Shown: positions 1 through 5,929 of the stretch, piece by piece
How the letters are laid out: every line of letters begins with the position of its first letter
Numbering within the stretch: the stretch's first letter is position 1
DNA from: Myxococcales bacterium
Lineage (GTDB): Bacteria; Myxococcota; Polyangia; Fen-1088
Length of the DNA stretch: 6,053 nucleotides
Assembly (NCBI GenBank): GCA_003153875.1
Contig: PMBY01000018.1
Coordinates: forward strand, 4,328-10,380
Direction: 5' to 3'
The notes under the pieces: model-generated
The model's input: only the letters and a program-made list of their open reading frames with translations
What the model was told of the DNA's origin: nothing
Database searches by the model: none
Translations under genes and position numbers: made by a program

Positions 1-1884
1 ATGGCATCGGGCGGTGCGACGACCGCGTCCGGCGGAACCTCGCAAGCGGGTGGAAACACGACAACTCCCCCGCCAACCACCGGCCACTACCAGATGGAGA
101 ATCTGGATCGCGGCGTGGTGGCGGTGAAGGTTACGGGCGGCGTCTACGTTGGTTGGCGCATGATGGGCTACGAGTACACCGGAAAGGACAGCGACACTTC
201 GTACAACCTCTACAAGGACGGCGCCCTGCTCAAGAATGTAGCCGATAGCACCAACTACCTAGACCCGGCCGGTACCTCCACCTCGAAGTACACGGTGAGC
301 TGCGTGCTCAAAGGCGTCGAGGGGCCGAAGTCTGCTTCGGTCACGGTCTGGGCGGACCAATACCAGAGCATACCTGTTACCGCACCTCCCAATGGTCCCC
401 AGGGGGGCACGTACACCGCAAGTGATGGCACTCCGTGCGATCTGGACGGCGATGGTCAACTGGACCTGATACTCAAGTGGGATCCGTCGAACTCGAAGGA
501 CTCTGCGTCGACCGGCAAGTCAGACAATTGCATCATCGACGGGATCAAGCTGGACGGAACGCGGCTGTGGCGCATCGATGTGGGCCAGAACATCCGCGCC
601 GGGGCGCACGACACGCAAATGTCGGCGTACGACTTTGACGGCGACGGCAAGTGCGAGCTGGCCATCAAGACCGGGCCAGGCACCAAGGATGGTAAGGGCC
701 AATTCTTGGCCAAAGGGCCAGCCAAGGGCGTCGACAACAGCCAGGATCTGCGGGGTTCTCGCGGCATGACCTTGGGAGGGCCTGAGTGGATGACGGTGTT
801 CAGCGGCGCGGACGGCTCGGAACTGGACACCATTGAGTATCCGGTGCTCTACGGGAGCGGGGACTTTGGCGACTCGAATGGGAACCGGTCGCAGCGCTTC
901 ACCGGTGGTTTTGCCTTCGTGAAGGATGTCCCCGCTGGCGGCGGTGCCGGCGTTGCGAACGGTCTTCCGAGCATCATCTCGGGCCGTGGGTACTACTCAC
1001 GCACGACAGTTTCTGCGATGACCTATCGCAATGGGGTGATGGCGAAGAACTGGGTCTTCGACCATCCCCCCTGCACCGGCGGCACCACCAAGCCCATTGG
1101 CTGCGGCGACCACTCATGCATGGCAGCGGATGTGGACGGGGATGGTGCGCAGGAGATCATCCCCGGCGCGATCACCATCAGCAGCGACGGAAAGTTCATG
1201 TGCGACTCGCAGATGGGTCATGGCGACGCCATGGACGTCGCGGCGCTGGTTCCTGGCAAGCCGCTCGTCACGTTCTCGATTCACGAGAGCTTGGGTGGTT
1301 TCGATGCGCATGACGCTGCCACCTGCACGTCGTACTTCAAGACCACGCCGGGCGGGGACGCCAATCGTGGCCGAGCCGAATATGTCGGCGCGGGCAACGA
1401 GAACAGCGCATCGTGTTCGGGTCCGGGCCAGGTGTTGTGCGCCACCGGTGCCAATGGTGGCCTCGGTGCTGGCAGCAACTTCGTCATGTACTGGGACGCG
1501 GACGAATGGCGTGAGCTTGAGAACGCCAACTCGATCAGCAAGGCCGGCGGTGGAACCCTGCTGACCTGCTCTGCATGCGCGGGGTGCAACGGTACCAAGA
1601 ATACCCCGGTGCTGTCCGCCGACCTGCTGGGTGACTGGCGCGAAGAAGTCATCTGGCGAGAAGGGGGCGGAACCAGCCCCGCGACCAAGGCCTTGCGGAT
1701 CTACACAACCACTGATGTGACCAAGCGCCGCATCTACACGCTGATGCACGATCCGACCTACCGTGCGCAGGTGAACTTCGAGCAGTCAACCTACAACCAG
1801 CCGCCTCATACGGGGTTCCAAATCAGCCCCAACATGCCCGCTCCGCCCGTGCCCAACATCTTCATTGCGGGGACGAAGAAGTAG
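1..1884 (+). CDS. Rhamnogalacturonan I lyase, PL11 family (copy A, 5' partial)
   Basis: Predicted endolyase that cleaves the Rha-GalA bond of rhamnogalacturonan I by beta-elimination, probably Ca2+-dependent and extracellular. The catalytic part runs from about residue 28 to 627. It opens with a beta-sandwich segment (HYQMENLDRGVVAV), followed by a propeller rich in calcium-type loops: DLDGDG at 147-152, DFDGDG at 212-216 and DVDGDG at 377-382. Other PL11 hallmarks are LKWDPSNS, LWRIDVGQNIRAGAHDTQ, MGHGDAMD, the active-site NGTK (530-533), GDWREEVIWR, RRIYTLMHDP and YNQPPH. From memory of YesW structural work, NGTK, an Arg (perhaps R456) and a C-terminal Tyr are functional. The first 27 residues are only the tail of a Gly/Thr/Pro linker and have no signal peptide. 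The paralogue at 2966 has a lipoprotein signal and long linker before this point, so the ATG at position 1 is very probably internal and the true start lies upstream. It has 14 cysteines, against 10 in the paralogue's catalytic part. Confidence 0.93.
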   Translation: MASGGATTASGGTSQAGGNTTTPPPTTGHYQMENLDRGVVAVKVTGGVYVGWRMMGYEYTGKDSDTSYNLYKDGALLKNVADSTNYLDPAGTSTSKYTVSCVLKGVEGPKSASVTVWADQYQSIPVTAPPNGPQGGTYTASDGTPCDLDGDGQLDLILKWDPSNSKDSASTGKSDNCIIDGIKLDGTRLWRIDVGQNIRAGAHDTQMSAYDFDGDGKCELAIKTGPGTKDGKGQFLAKGPAKGVDNSQDLRGSRGMTLGGPEWMTVFSGADGSELDTIEYPVLYGSGDFGDSNGNRSQRFTGGFAFVKDVPAGGGAGVANGLPSIISGRGYYSRTTVSAMTYRNGVMAKNWVFDHPPCTGGTTKPIGCGDHSCMAADVDGDGAQEIIPGAITISSDGKFMCDSQMGHGDAMDVAALVPGKPLVTFSIHESLGGFDAHDAATCTSYFKTTPGGDANRGRAEYVGAGNENSASCSGPGQVLCATGANGGLGAGSNFVMYWDADEWRELENANSISKAGGGTLLTCSACAGCNGTKNTPVLSADLLGDWREEVIWREGGGTSPATKALRIYTTTDVTKRRIYTLMHDPTYRAQVNFEQSTYNQPPHTGFQISPNMPAPPVPNIFIAGTKK

Positions 1885-1911
1885 ACTCAGTCGATTGTGA
1901 AACCGGCTCAC

Positions 1912-1944
1912 GCGTGAACGGTGCTTGCGCCGTTCACGCTTTTT
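1912..1944 (+). terminator. Rho-independent terminator 1 after lyase A
   Basis: A perfect 10-bp stem (GCGTGAACGG at 1912-1921 with CCGTTCACGC at 1930-1939) is followed at once by TTTTT (1940-1944). The stem can extend by a G-U and a G-C pair to leave a 4-nt loop. It begins 27 nt after the lyase stop codon and should end the lyase transcript. The same arms recur after lyase B. Confidence 0.88.
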
Positions 1945-1956
1945 GAACGATCCCCC

Positions 1957-1993
1957 AAACCCCGATTTTCCAGCCAAGGGAAGTCGGGGTTTT
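1957..1993 (+). terminator. Second terminator-like hairpin after lyase A
   Basis: AAACCCCGA (1957-1965) pairs with TCGGGGTTT (1984-1992). The stem extends inward with some G-U pairs to about 14 bp around an 8-nt loop (1971-1978). The A-run on the left and T-run on the right mean it could act on both strands. It is a back-up for the hairpin at 1912 and is conserved, with a stronger stem, in copy B. Confidence 0.7.
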
Positions 1994-2043
1994 GCTGTTT
2001 GGGCCGCGGCATGTCCCGAGCGGCGGAAGGGGATCCAGGAACG

Positions 2044-2072
2044 CTGCACATTGGTTGATAGCGCGATACAAT
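2044..2072 (+). promoter_or_regulatory. Candidate promoter for PEGA-like lipoprotein A
   Basis: A TACAAT -10-like hexamer (2067-2072) ends 8 nt before the ATG. A weak CTGCAC -35-like hexamer (2044-2049) lies 17 bp upstream of it. The block gatagcgcgataca (2057-2070) is identical in copy B at 5400-5413 with the same distance to the ATG, while flanking bases differ. A start site 6-8 nt past the -10 would coincide with the ATG, which fits the lack of a Shine-Dalgarno sequence and suggests leaderless transcription. The -35 match is poor, so support rests mainly on conservation. Confidence 0.45.
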
Positions 2073-2080
2073 TTGCATCA

Positions 2081-2536
2081 ATGCTTGGAACTACAGTGAG
2101 AGTCAGACGCAGATCTTGGACCGTGATCAGCGGTGCCCTGGCTTTGGCCGTGATTGCATGGCCCACGGTTGCGTGCCGTCGCAAGAACCCCATTCCGCCA
2201 CCACCGACCAAGTCCCAGCCGCTTGACGATGAACAGCCTCCCCCCGGTCAATCAGGTCTGGTGCTGGTGTGGATGGAGACTACGCCGCCCGCAGCACGCA
2301 TTGTGCGAGTATCAGATGGCCACGTGTTGGGATATTCGCCCGAAATCATCGAGTTCAGCTACACAAAGAAGCCCGTGCAGATTCGCTTCGAGCTGGAAGG
2401 CTACATCCCTCTTACGCAAGAAGTGTCGGCGGCGGTAGACGCCGAATTGAAGTTCGTGCTGCAACCGATCCCGAAAGCACCTCCTCCGGCGACCAAGAAG
2501 TCCAAGGGGCGCAAAGGGCACAGGGATTCTGACTAG
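2081..2536 (+). CDS. Small PEGA-like domain lipoprotein (copy A)
   Basis: A 151-residue envelope protein of unknown function. The basic N-terminus (RVRRRSW), a hydrophobic stretch (about 14-28) and Cys32 after Thr-Val-Ala look like a lipoprotein signal, although the -3 Thr is not ideal. A Pro-rich tether (33-59) follows, then a PEGA-like beta domain (about 60-130) with ETTPPAARIVRVSDG, VLGYSPEIIEF and RFELEGYIPLTQEV, and a Lys-rich tail. PEGA domains are small surface or periplasmic modules thought to bind or scaffold; no catalytic residues are evident. I chose ATG 2081 because the signal peptide starts there; the frame stays open upstream only through the terminator hairpins. GTG 2096 is an alternative start. 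The gene has three AGA Arg codons near its start, unlike the rest of the window, inside a 27-nt stretch (2095-2121) identical in the paralogue at 5424. The two proteins align along their whole length. Confidence 0.8.
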   Translation: MLGTTVRVRRRSWTVISGALALAVIAWPTVACRRKNPIPPPPTKSQPLDDEQPPPGQSGLVLVWMETTPPAARIVRVSDGHVLGYSPEIIEFSYTKKPVQIRFELEGYIPLTQEVSAAVDAELKFVLQPIPKAPPPATKKSKGRKGHRDSD

Positions 2537-2561
2537 CGTCGTTCGCCGCTGTTCCACGGCA

Positions 2562-2584
2562 AGAAGAGGAGTCACTCGGCCGGT
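2562..2584. repeat. 23-nt block at end of module, copy A (remnant of convergent gene end)
   Basis: Identical over 23 nt to 5930-5952, after which the two copies stop matching. In copy B, bases 5940-5952 encode the final Pro-Ala-Glu-stop of a minus-strand gene. Here the same codons survive at 2572-2584, but the minus-strand frame above them is unrelated and meets a stop after about ten more codons. I read it as the right breakpoint of the tandem duplication. It also contains the near-palindrome GAGTCACTC. Confidence 0.65.
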
Positions 2585-2953
2585 GATCGGTGTCGCGATG
2601 GCTGCCTTTCGGCTCACCGATCTCGGGGAGGCACAACAATTGACGACAGGTGTTAGGGACTAGAACTTTTCTTGAGCCGTCGTCTATCTGACCTGCCCCC
2701 GAAGAACTGGTCCAGCTGAATATGTGAGCCCTCCAGCAGGTGAGCTTGCCCCCAATTTCTCGCTGATGAGTAGTCGGAGTCCTTGCTATCTGCTCCCGGC
2801 CGTGCCCCGTTCGGACATGTGGGAAGGTGCGGCGGCGGATGGACGGCCAGGTGCGACGCGTGGATTTATCTGAGCCATTAGTTTTTGACATGGCACTGCC
2901 TTCATAGTTTGGAAGATCGCGCATCCGCCAGGGTGCGCAAGAACGGCGACATC
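2585..2953. other. Spacer upstream of lyase B, no convincing gene
   Basis: No reading frame here has protein-like composition or a recognised motif. The longest open frames on the minus strand run into lipoprotein A antisense and look random. By the duplication model this should correspond to the region upstream of lyase A, outside the window, and would hold the lyase B promoter and 5' leader. It has a TTGACA at 2885-2890 and a TTGACG at 2640-2645 (with TAGAAC 15 bp on), neither with a convincing partner. No terminator follows lipoprotein A that I can see. Confidence 0.5.
2885..2913 (+). promoter_or_regulatory. Possible -35 element upstream of lyase B
   Basis: TTGACA at 2885-2890 is a perfect housekeeping-sigma -35 hexamer 75 nt before the lyase B start, but the hexamer 17 bp downstream (TTTGGA, 2908-2913) is a poor -10. 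The overlapping TGGCAC at 2891 lacks the GC-containing -12 half of a sigma-54 site. Included only as the best candidate in the leader. Confidence 0.22.
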
Positions 2954-2955
2954 AT

Positions 2956-2960
2956 GGAGG
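2956..2960 (+). promoter_or_regulatory. Shine-Dalgarno site deciding the lyase B start
   Basis: GGAGG sits 5 nt before ATG 2966. This favours 2966 over the in-frame ATG at 2954, which would contain the site, and over the TTG at 2885. Confidence 0.8.
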
Positions 2961-2965
2961 ATGCG

Positions 2966-5242
2966 ATGCGAACCAAGACTCGGAAAGCGACACAGGCTCT
3001 CGTGCGGGGCTCGGTGGCTCTGCTCCTTGCAGGGACAATTCCCTTGCTCCAGGGCTGCGATTCTGCCACTGGAGGTTCGAACTCCAGCGCAGGGGCGACT
3101 AGTCCAGGCGGCGCCACGGGCGCGGCCGGGAACGTGAATGGCGGGACGACGATGGCGTCCGGCGGGACGACGACTGCACCCGGCGGGACGACGACTGCGC
3201 CCGGCGGGACGATGACCGAACCCGGCGGTTCCACGACCGAACCTGGCGGTGACACCGGCGGAACCACGACTGCGCCCGGCGGGACGACGACCGCGCCCGG
3301 CGGGGCGACGACCGCCCCTGGCGGCAGGACGGGCGCCCCTGGCGGCAGGACGGGCGCCCCTGGCGGCAGGACGACCAGCCCCGGCGGAACCACGACCGCC
3401 ACCGGCGGTGTGGCGGGCCCAGGTGGCAGCACGATGCAAGCGGGCGGGAACACGACCACTCCACCACCGACAACCGGCCACTACCAGATGGAGAACCTGG
3501 ATCGTGGCGTGGTGGCCGTAGTGGTCACGGGCGGCGTCTACGTTGGTTGGCGCATGTTGGGCTACGAATACACCGGAACGGACGGCGATATTTCGTACAA
3601 CCTCTACCGAGACGGCGCCAAGGTCCAGAACGTGACCGATAGCACCAACTTCCTGGATAGCGCTGGCAAGTCCAGCTCAAAGTATACGGTGAGCGCCGTG
3701 ATCAAAGGGGTTGAGGGCCCGCAGTCTGCTGCGGTCACGCCCTGGGCACAGCAGTACTTGAGCATCCCGGTTAGCCCGCCTCCCGATGGTCCGCTTGGTG
3801 GAAAGTACAGCCCCAACGATTCCAGCCCGTGCGATCTGGACGGCGACGGCCAACTAGACATCGTTCTCAAGTGGGATCCGTCCAACTCGCAAGACTCGTC
3901 GTTCTCCAACAAGTCAGACAACGTCTTCATCGACGGGATCAAGCTGGACGGAACCAAACTGTGGCGCATCGATGTGGGCATGAACATCCGCGCTGGAGCG
4001 CACGACACGCAATTGTCAGTGTACGACTTCGACGGTGATGGCAAGTGCGAGGTGGCGATCAAGACTGCGCCAGGAACCAAGGATGGCAAGGGCAACTACC
4101 TGGCAAAGGGCCCGGCAGCTGGCGCCGACAACACCAAAGACTACAGAAGTGCCCGCGGCATGGCCTTGGGCGGGCCGGAGTGGCTGACCGTGTTCAGTGG
4201 CGTGGACGGATCGGAACTCGACACCGTGGAATATCCGGTGCTCTACGGCAGCAGGAACTGGGGCGACCCGAACGGCAACCGGTCGCACCGCTACAACGGC
4301 GGGTTTGCGTTCGTGAAGGATTTCCCCGCTGGCGGCGGTGCCGCCGTTGCGAACGGTCTTCCGAGTATCATCCAGGAGCGTGGCTACTACACGCAGCTCA
4401 CCGTATCTGCGCTGACCTTCCGCAAGGGTGTCCTGGCCAAGAACTGGGTCTACGACAGCGTGACCTCCATCCCCAATGGCGGTGGAGACCACTCATGCAT
4501 GACTGCGGATGTAGACGGGGACGGTGCGCAGGAGATCATCCCCGGCGCAAGGACCATCAACAGCGACGGAACCTTCAAGTGTGACTCGGCAATGGGCCAT
4601 GGCGATGCCATGGACATCGCGCCGCTGATTCCTGGCAAACCCATGGCTGTGTTCTCGATCCACGAGTCCTTAGGTGGCAGCGATGCCCACGATGCCGCGA
4701 CCTGCACGTTCTACTACAAGCTTACGGGAGGTGGGGATGCCAATCGTGGCCGTGCCGACTATGTCGGCGCCGGCGACGAAACCAGCGCATCTTGCAATGG
4801 TGGGGGGGCCTCGGGCTTGTGCCTCACCGGTACCGGCAGCGCCCCCTCGGCCGGCAGCAACTTCGTCATGTACTGGGATGCCGACGAATGGCGTGAGCTT
4901 GAAGACGCCAACCACATTAGCAAGGCTGGCGGCTCGACCCTGCTGACCTGCTCCCAGTGCTCGGGATGCAACGGTACCAAGAACACCCCGATGCTGACCG
5001 CAGACATGCTGGGCGACTGGCGCGAGGAAGTGCTCTGGCGCGAAACCGCCGGCGGAGCCATTCGTCTGTACACAACCACGGATGTGACCAAGCGCCGCAT
5101 CTACACGCTCATGCACGATCCAACGTACCGCGCCCAGGTAAACTTCGAGCAGGCAAGCTACAACCAGCCGCCGCACCCGGGGTTCCAGATCAGCCCCAAC
5201 ATGCCCGCTCCGCCAGTGCCCAATATCTTCATCGTGAAGTGA
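2966..5242 (+). CDS. Rhamnogalacturonan I lyase, PL11 family, lipoprotein with heptad-repeat linker (copy B)
   Basis: Complete 758-residue envelope-anchored lyase, predicted to cleave the rhamnogalacturonan I backbone by beta-elimination. Residues 1-30 are a lipoprotein signal (basic start, SVALLLAGTIPLL, lipobox LQG before Cys31). Residues 32-170 are a Gly/Thr/Pro/Ala linker, mostly 7-residue GGxTTxP repeats (59-166). The PL11 catalytic part (about 171-758) has DLDGDG at 290-295, DFDGDG at 354-359, DVDGDG at 515-520, RAGAHDTQ, MGHGDAMD, NGTK at 669-672, GDWREEVLWR and MHDPTYR (from 716). It is longer than B. subtilis YesW (about 620 aa) because of the linker. GGAGG just upstream fixes the start at ATG 2966. 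All ten cysteines of the catalytic part are shared with lyase A, including a CxxCxxC (662, 665, 668) directly before NGTK. The residue after Cys31 is Asp; whether this affects inner- versus outer-membrane sorting in this lineage is unknown. The PL11 call is firm, substrate detail is inferred from the family. Confidence 0.95.
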   Translation: MRTKTRKATQALVRGSVALLLAGTIPLLQGCDSATGGSNSSAGATSPGGATGAAGNVNGGTTMASGGTTTAPGGTTTAPGGTMTEPGGSTTEPGGDTGGTTTAPGGTTTAPGGATTAPGGRTGAPGGRTGAPGGRTTSPGGTTTATGGVAGPGGSTMQAGGNTTTPPPTTGHYQMENLDRGVVAVVVTGGVYVGWRMLGYEYTGTDGDISYNLYRDGAKVQNVTDSTNFLDSAGKSSSKYTVSAVIKGVEGPQSAAVTPWAQQYLSIPVSPPPDGPLGGKYSPNDSSPCDLDGDGQLDIVLKWDPSNSQDSSFSNKSDNVFIDGIKLDGTKLWRIDVGMNIRAGAHDTQLSVYDFDGDGKCEVAIKTAPGTKDGKGNYLAKGPAAGADNTKDYRSARGMALGGPEWLTVFSGVDGSELDTVEYPVLYGSRNWGDPNGNRSHRYNGGFAFVKDFPAGGGAAVANGLPSIIQERGYYTQLTVSALTFRKGVLAKNWVYDSVTSIPNGGGDHSCMTADVDGDGAQEIIPGARTINSDGTFKCDSAMGHGDAMDIAPLIPGKPMAVFSIHESLGGSDAHDAATCTFYYKLTGGGDANRGRADYVGAGDETSASCNGGGASGLCLTGTGSAPSAGSNFVMYWDADEWRELEDANHISKAGGSTLLTCSQCSGCNGTKNTPMLTADMLGDWREEVLWRETAGGAIRLYTTTDVTKRRIYTLMHDPTYRAQVNFEQASYNQPPHPGFQISPNMPAPPVPNIFIVK
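3140..3463 (+). repeat. 21-bp tandem repeat array encoding the GGTTTAP linker
   Basis: Sixteen units span residues 59-166 of lyase B: fourteen of 7 residues (consensus Gly-Gly-Thr-Thr-Thr-Ala-Pro), one of 4 (GGDT) and one of 6 (GGVAGP). At DNA level most units are 21 bp. Two adjacent units, 3320-3340 and 3341-3361, are identical, and the next shares its first half, which points to recent slippage or unequal exchange. The tail of a similar array lies at the very start of the window in lyase A. Confidence 0.92.
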
Positions 5243-5256
5243 ATTTGACGGCGCAC

Positions 5257-5288
5257 GCGTGAACGGCGCTGGCGGCGTTCACGCTCTT
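5257..5288 (+). terminator. Terminator-like hairpin 1 after lyase B (weakened)
   Basis: GCGTGAACG (5257-5265) pairs with CGTTCACGC (5276-5284), a 9-bp stem with a 10-nt loop, starting 14 nt after the lyase stop. The arms match the hairpin at 1912, but the T-tract has decayed to TCTT, so termination here may depend more on the next hairpin. Confidence 0.65.
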
Positions 5289-5298
5289 GGGCGATGGA

Positions 5299-5336
5299 AA
5301 AACCCCGACTCTTCGGGAATGAGGAGTCGGGGTTTT
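5299..5336 (+). terminator. Strong terminator hairpin 2 after lyase B
   Basis: A 16-bp stem pairs 5299-5314 with 5321-5336 (core AAAACCCCGACTC / GAGTCGGGGTTTT, one G-U pair) around a 6-nt GGGAAT loop. The outer A/T pairs give T-runs on both strands, so it could act in both directions. It is the counterpart of the hairpin at 1957 and stronger than it. Confidence 0.85.
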
Positions 5337-5386
5337 GCTTGTGCTCTGCCCGCAGCCTTCGAGCGGAGGAATGAGCCGGAAGCCCC

Positions 5387-5415
5387 CTACACATCGGCCG
5401 ATAGCGCGATACACT
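5387..5415 (+). promoter_or_regulatory. Candidate promoter for PEGA-like lipoprotein B
   Basis: TACACT (5410-5415) lies 8 nt before ATG 5424, with CTACAC (5387-5392) 17 bp upstream, the same layout as 2044-2072. The block gatagcgcgataca (5400-5413) is identical in both copies. No Shine-Dalgarno sequence precedes the ATG, so a leaderless message is possible. Confidence 0.45.
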
Positions 5416-5423
5416 CCGCATCG

Positions 5424-5906
5424 ATGATTGGAATCATAGTGAGAGTCAGACGCAGATCTTGGACTGTGATCGGCGGGGCTTTGGCTCTGGCCGTGATTGC
5501 AGGGCTCACGGTTGGGTGCAGTCGCAAGCGGCCCATCGCGTCCCCTCCCACGCCCCCAGCCAAGTCCCAGCCGGCTCCGGTTGCACAGCGGCCCGCCGAT
5601 GCACACCCGTTCCCCGATCCATCATTCCTAGTCCTGGTGTGGATGGAGACCACGCCGCCGGGTGCGGCCGTTAGGCGGGTATGCGATGGCCACGTAATGG
5701 GATTTACGCCCGACACCATCGAGTTTGCCCAGTCCGCCGAGCCTGTGGTGGTCCGATTCGAACTGCAAGGGTATCTTCCTGTCACGCGCGAAGTGTCGGC
5801 GGCCTCGGACGGTGAATTGAAGGTCGTGCTACAACCGATCCCGAAAGGACGTCATCCGGCGACCACGAAGTCCAAGGGGAACAAAGAGCCCAAGAACTCC
5901 AAGTAG
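5424..5906 (+). CDS. Small PEGA-like domain lipoprotein (copy B)
   Basis: A 160-residue paralogue of the protein at 2081, function unknown. Its signal region (VRVRRRSWTVI, a hydrophobic stretch to Leu28, then Thr-Val-Gly-Cys32) is a better lipobox than in copy A. Next come a Pro/Ala-rich tether (33-67, nine residues longer than in copy A) and a PEGA-like domain (about 68-140) with METTPPGAAVRRVCDG, VMGFTPDTIEF, VVRFELQGYLPVTREV and ELKVVLQPIPK, then a Lys/Asn-rich tail. Conservation is high in the signal and PEGA parts and low in the tether and tail, as expected for a real tethered domain. ATG 5424 was chosen because the signal peptide and the similarity to copy A at DNA level start there; the upstream extension to GTG 5259 only reads through terminators. 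The gene converges on the minus-strand gene at 5940, with 33 nt between the two stop codons. Confidence 0.82.
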   Translation: MIGIIVRVRRRSWTVIGGALALAVIAGLTVGCSRKRPIASPPTPPAKSQPAPVAQRPADAHPFPDPSFLVLVWMETTPPGAAVRRVCDGHVMGFTPDTIEFAQSAEPVVVRFELQGYLPVTREVSAASDGELKVVLQPIPKGRHPATTKSKGNKEPKNSK

Positions 5907-5929
5907 GATCCGTTGCCGTCGTCCCGGCC

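Larger units (their letters stand above)
1..2584 (+). repeat. Tandem module, copy A (lyase + hairpins + lipoprotein)
   Basis: This is the visible part of the first copy of a duplicated module. It matches 3395-5952 in gene order, protein sequence, terminator arms, promoter-like block and a terminal 23-nt identical block. Offsets between matching points are 3394 (lyase domain), 3343 (lipoprotein start) and 3368 (3' block), so the unit is about 3.37 kb with small indels. The left end of copy A lies outside the window. Extents are from reading by eye, not from a computed alignment. Confidence 0.85.

Noticed and set aside
1114..1749. Long antisense and shifted open frames within both lyase genes
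   Set aside because: Typical shadows in G+C-rich coding DNA; no starts with ribosome sites and no domain-like sequence.
1925..2080. N-terminal extension of lipoprotein A from a TTG (and of lipoprotein B from GTG 5259)
   Set aside because: These extensions translate the terminator hairpins. The only shared residues come from the hairpin arms and promoter block, and the signal peptide begins at the ATG.
2660..2757. Minus-strand fragment reading HLLEGSHIQLDQFF, faintly like the motif around a catalytic Asp in some IS1-type transposases
   Set aside because: The match is a few residues, the usual acidic partner is Gln, stops lie close on both sides, and no inverted repeats or target duplications are visible. 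Too weak to call an insertion-sequence remnant.
2891..2907. Possible sigma-54 promoter at TGGCAC before lyase B
   Set aside because: The -12 half lacks the required GC; the downstream bases read TCATA instead of a TTGCA-like element.
2412..2924. Minus-strand open frame across the spacer and the end of lipoprotein A
   Set aside because: No recognisable domain, composition looks random, and it overlaps a well-supported gene antisense. It has no counterpart in copy B.
2954..2965. ATG 2954 as the lyase B start
   Set aside because: It lies on top of the GGAGG, which is spaced correctly for ATG 2966, and no ribosome site precedes it.
2902..3459. Long minus-strand open frames (Pro/Val- and Arg-rich repeats) opposite the lyase B linker
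   Set aside because: They are the complement of the G+C-rich 21-bp repeats, which contain no stops in several frames. Composition is purely repetitive, and the + strand frame has the signal peptide, ribosome site and PL11 domain.
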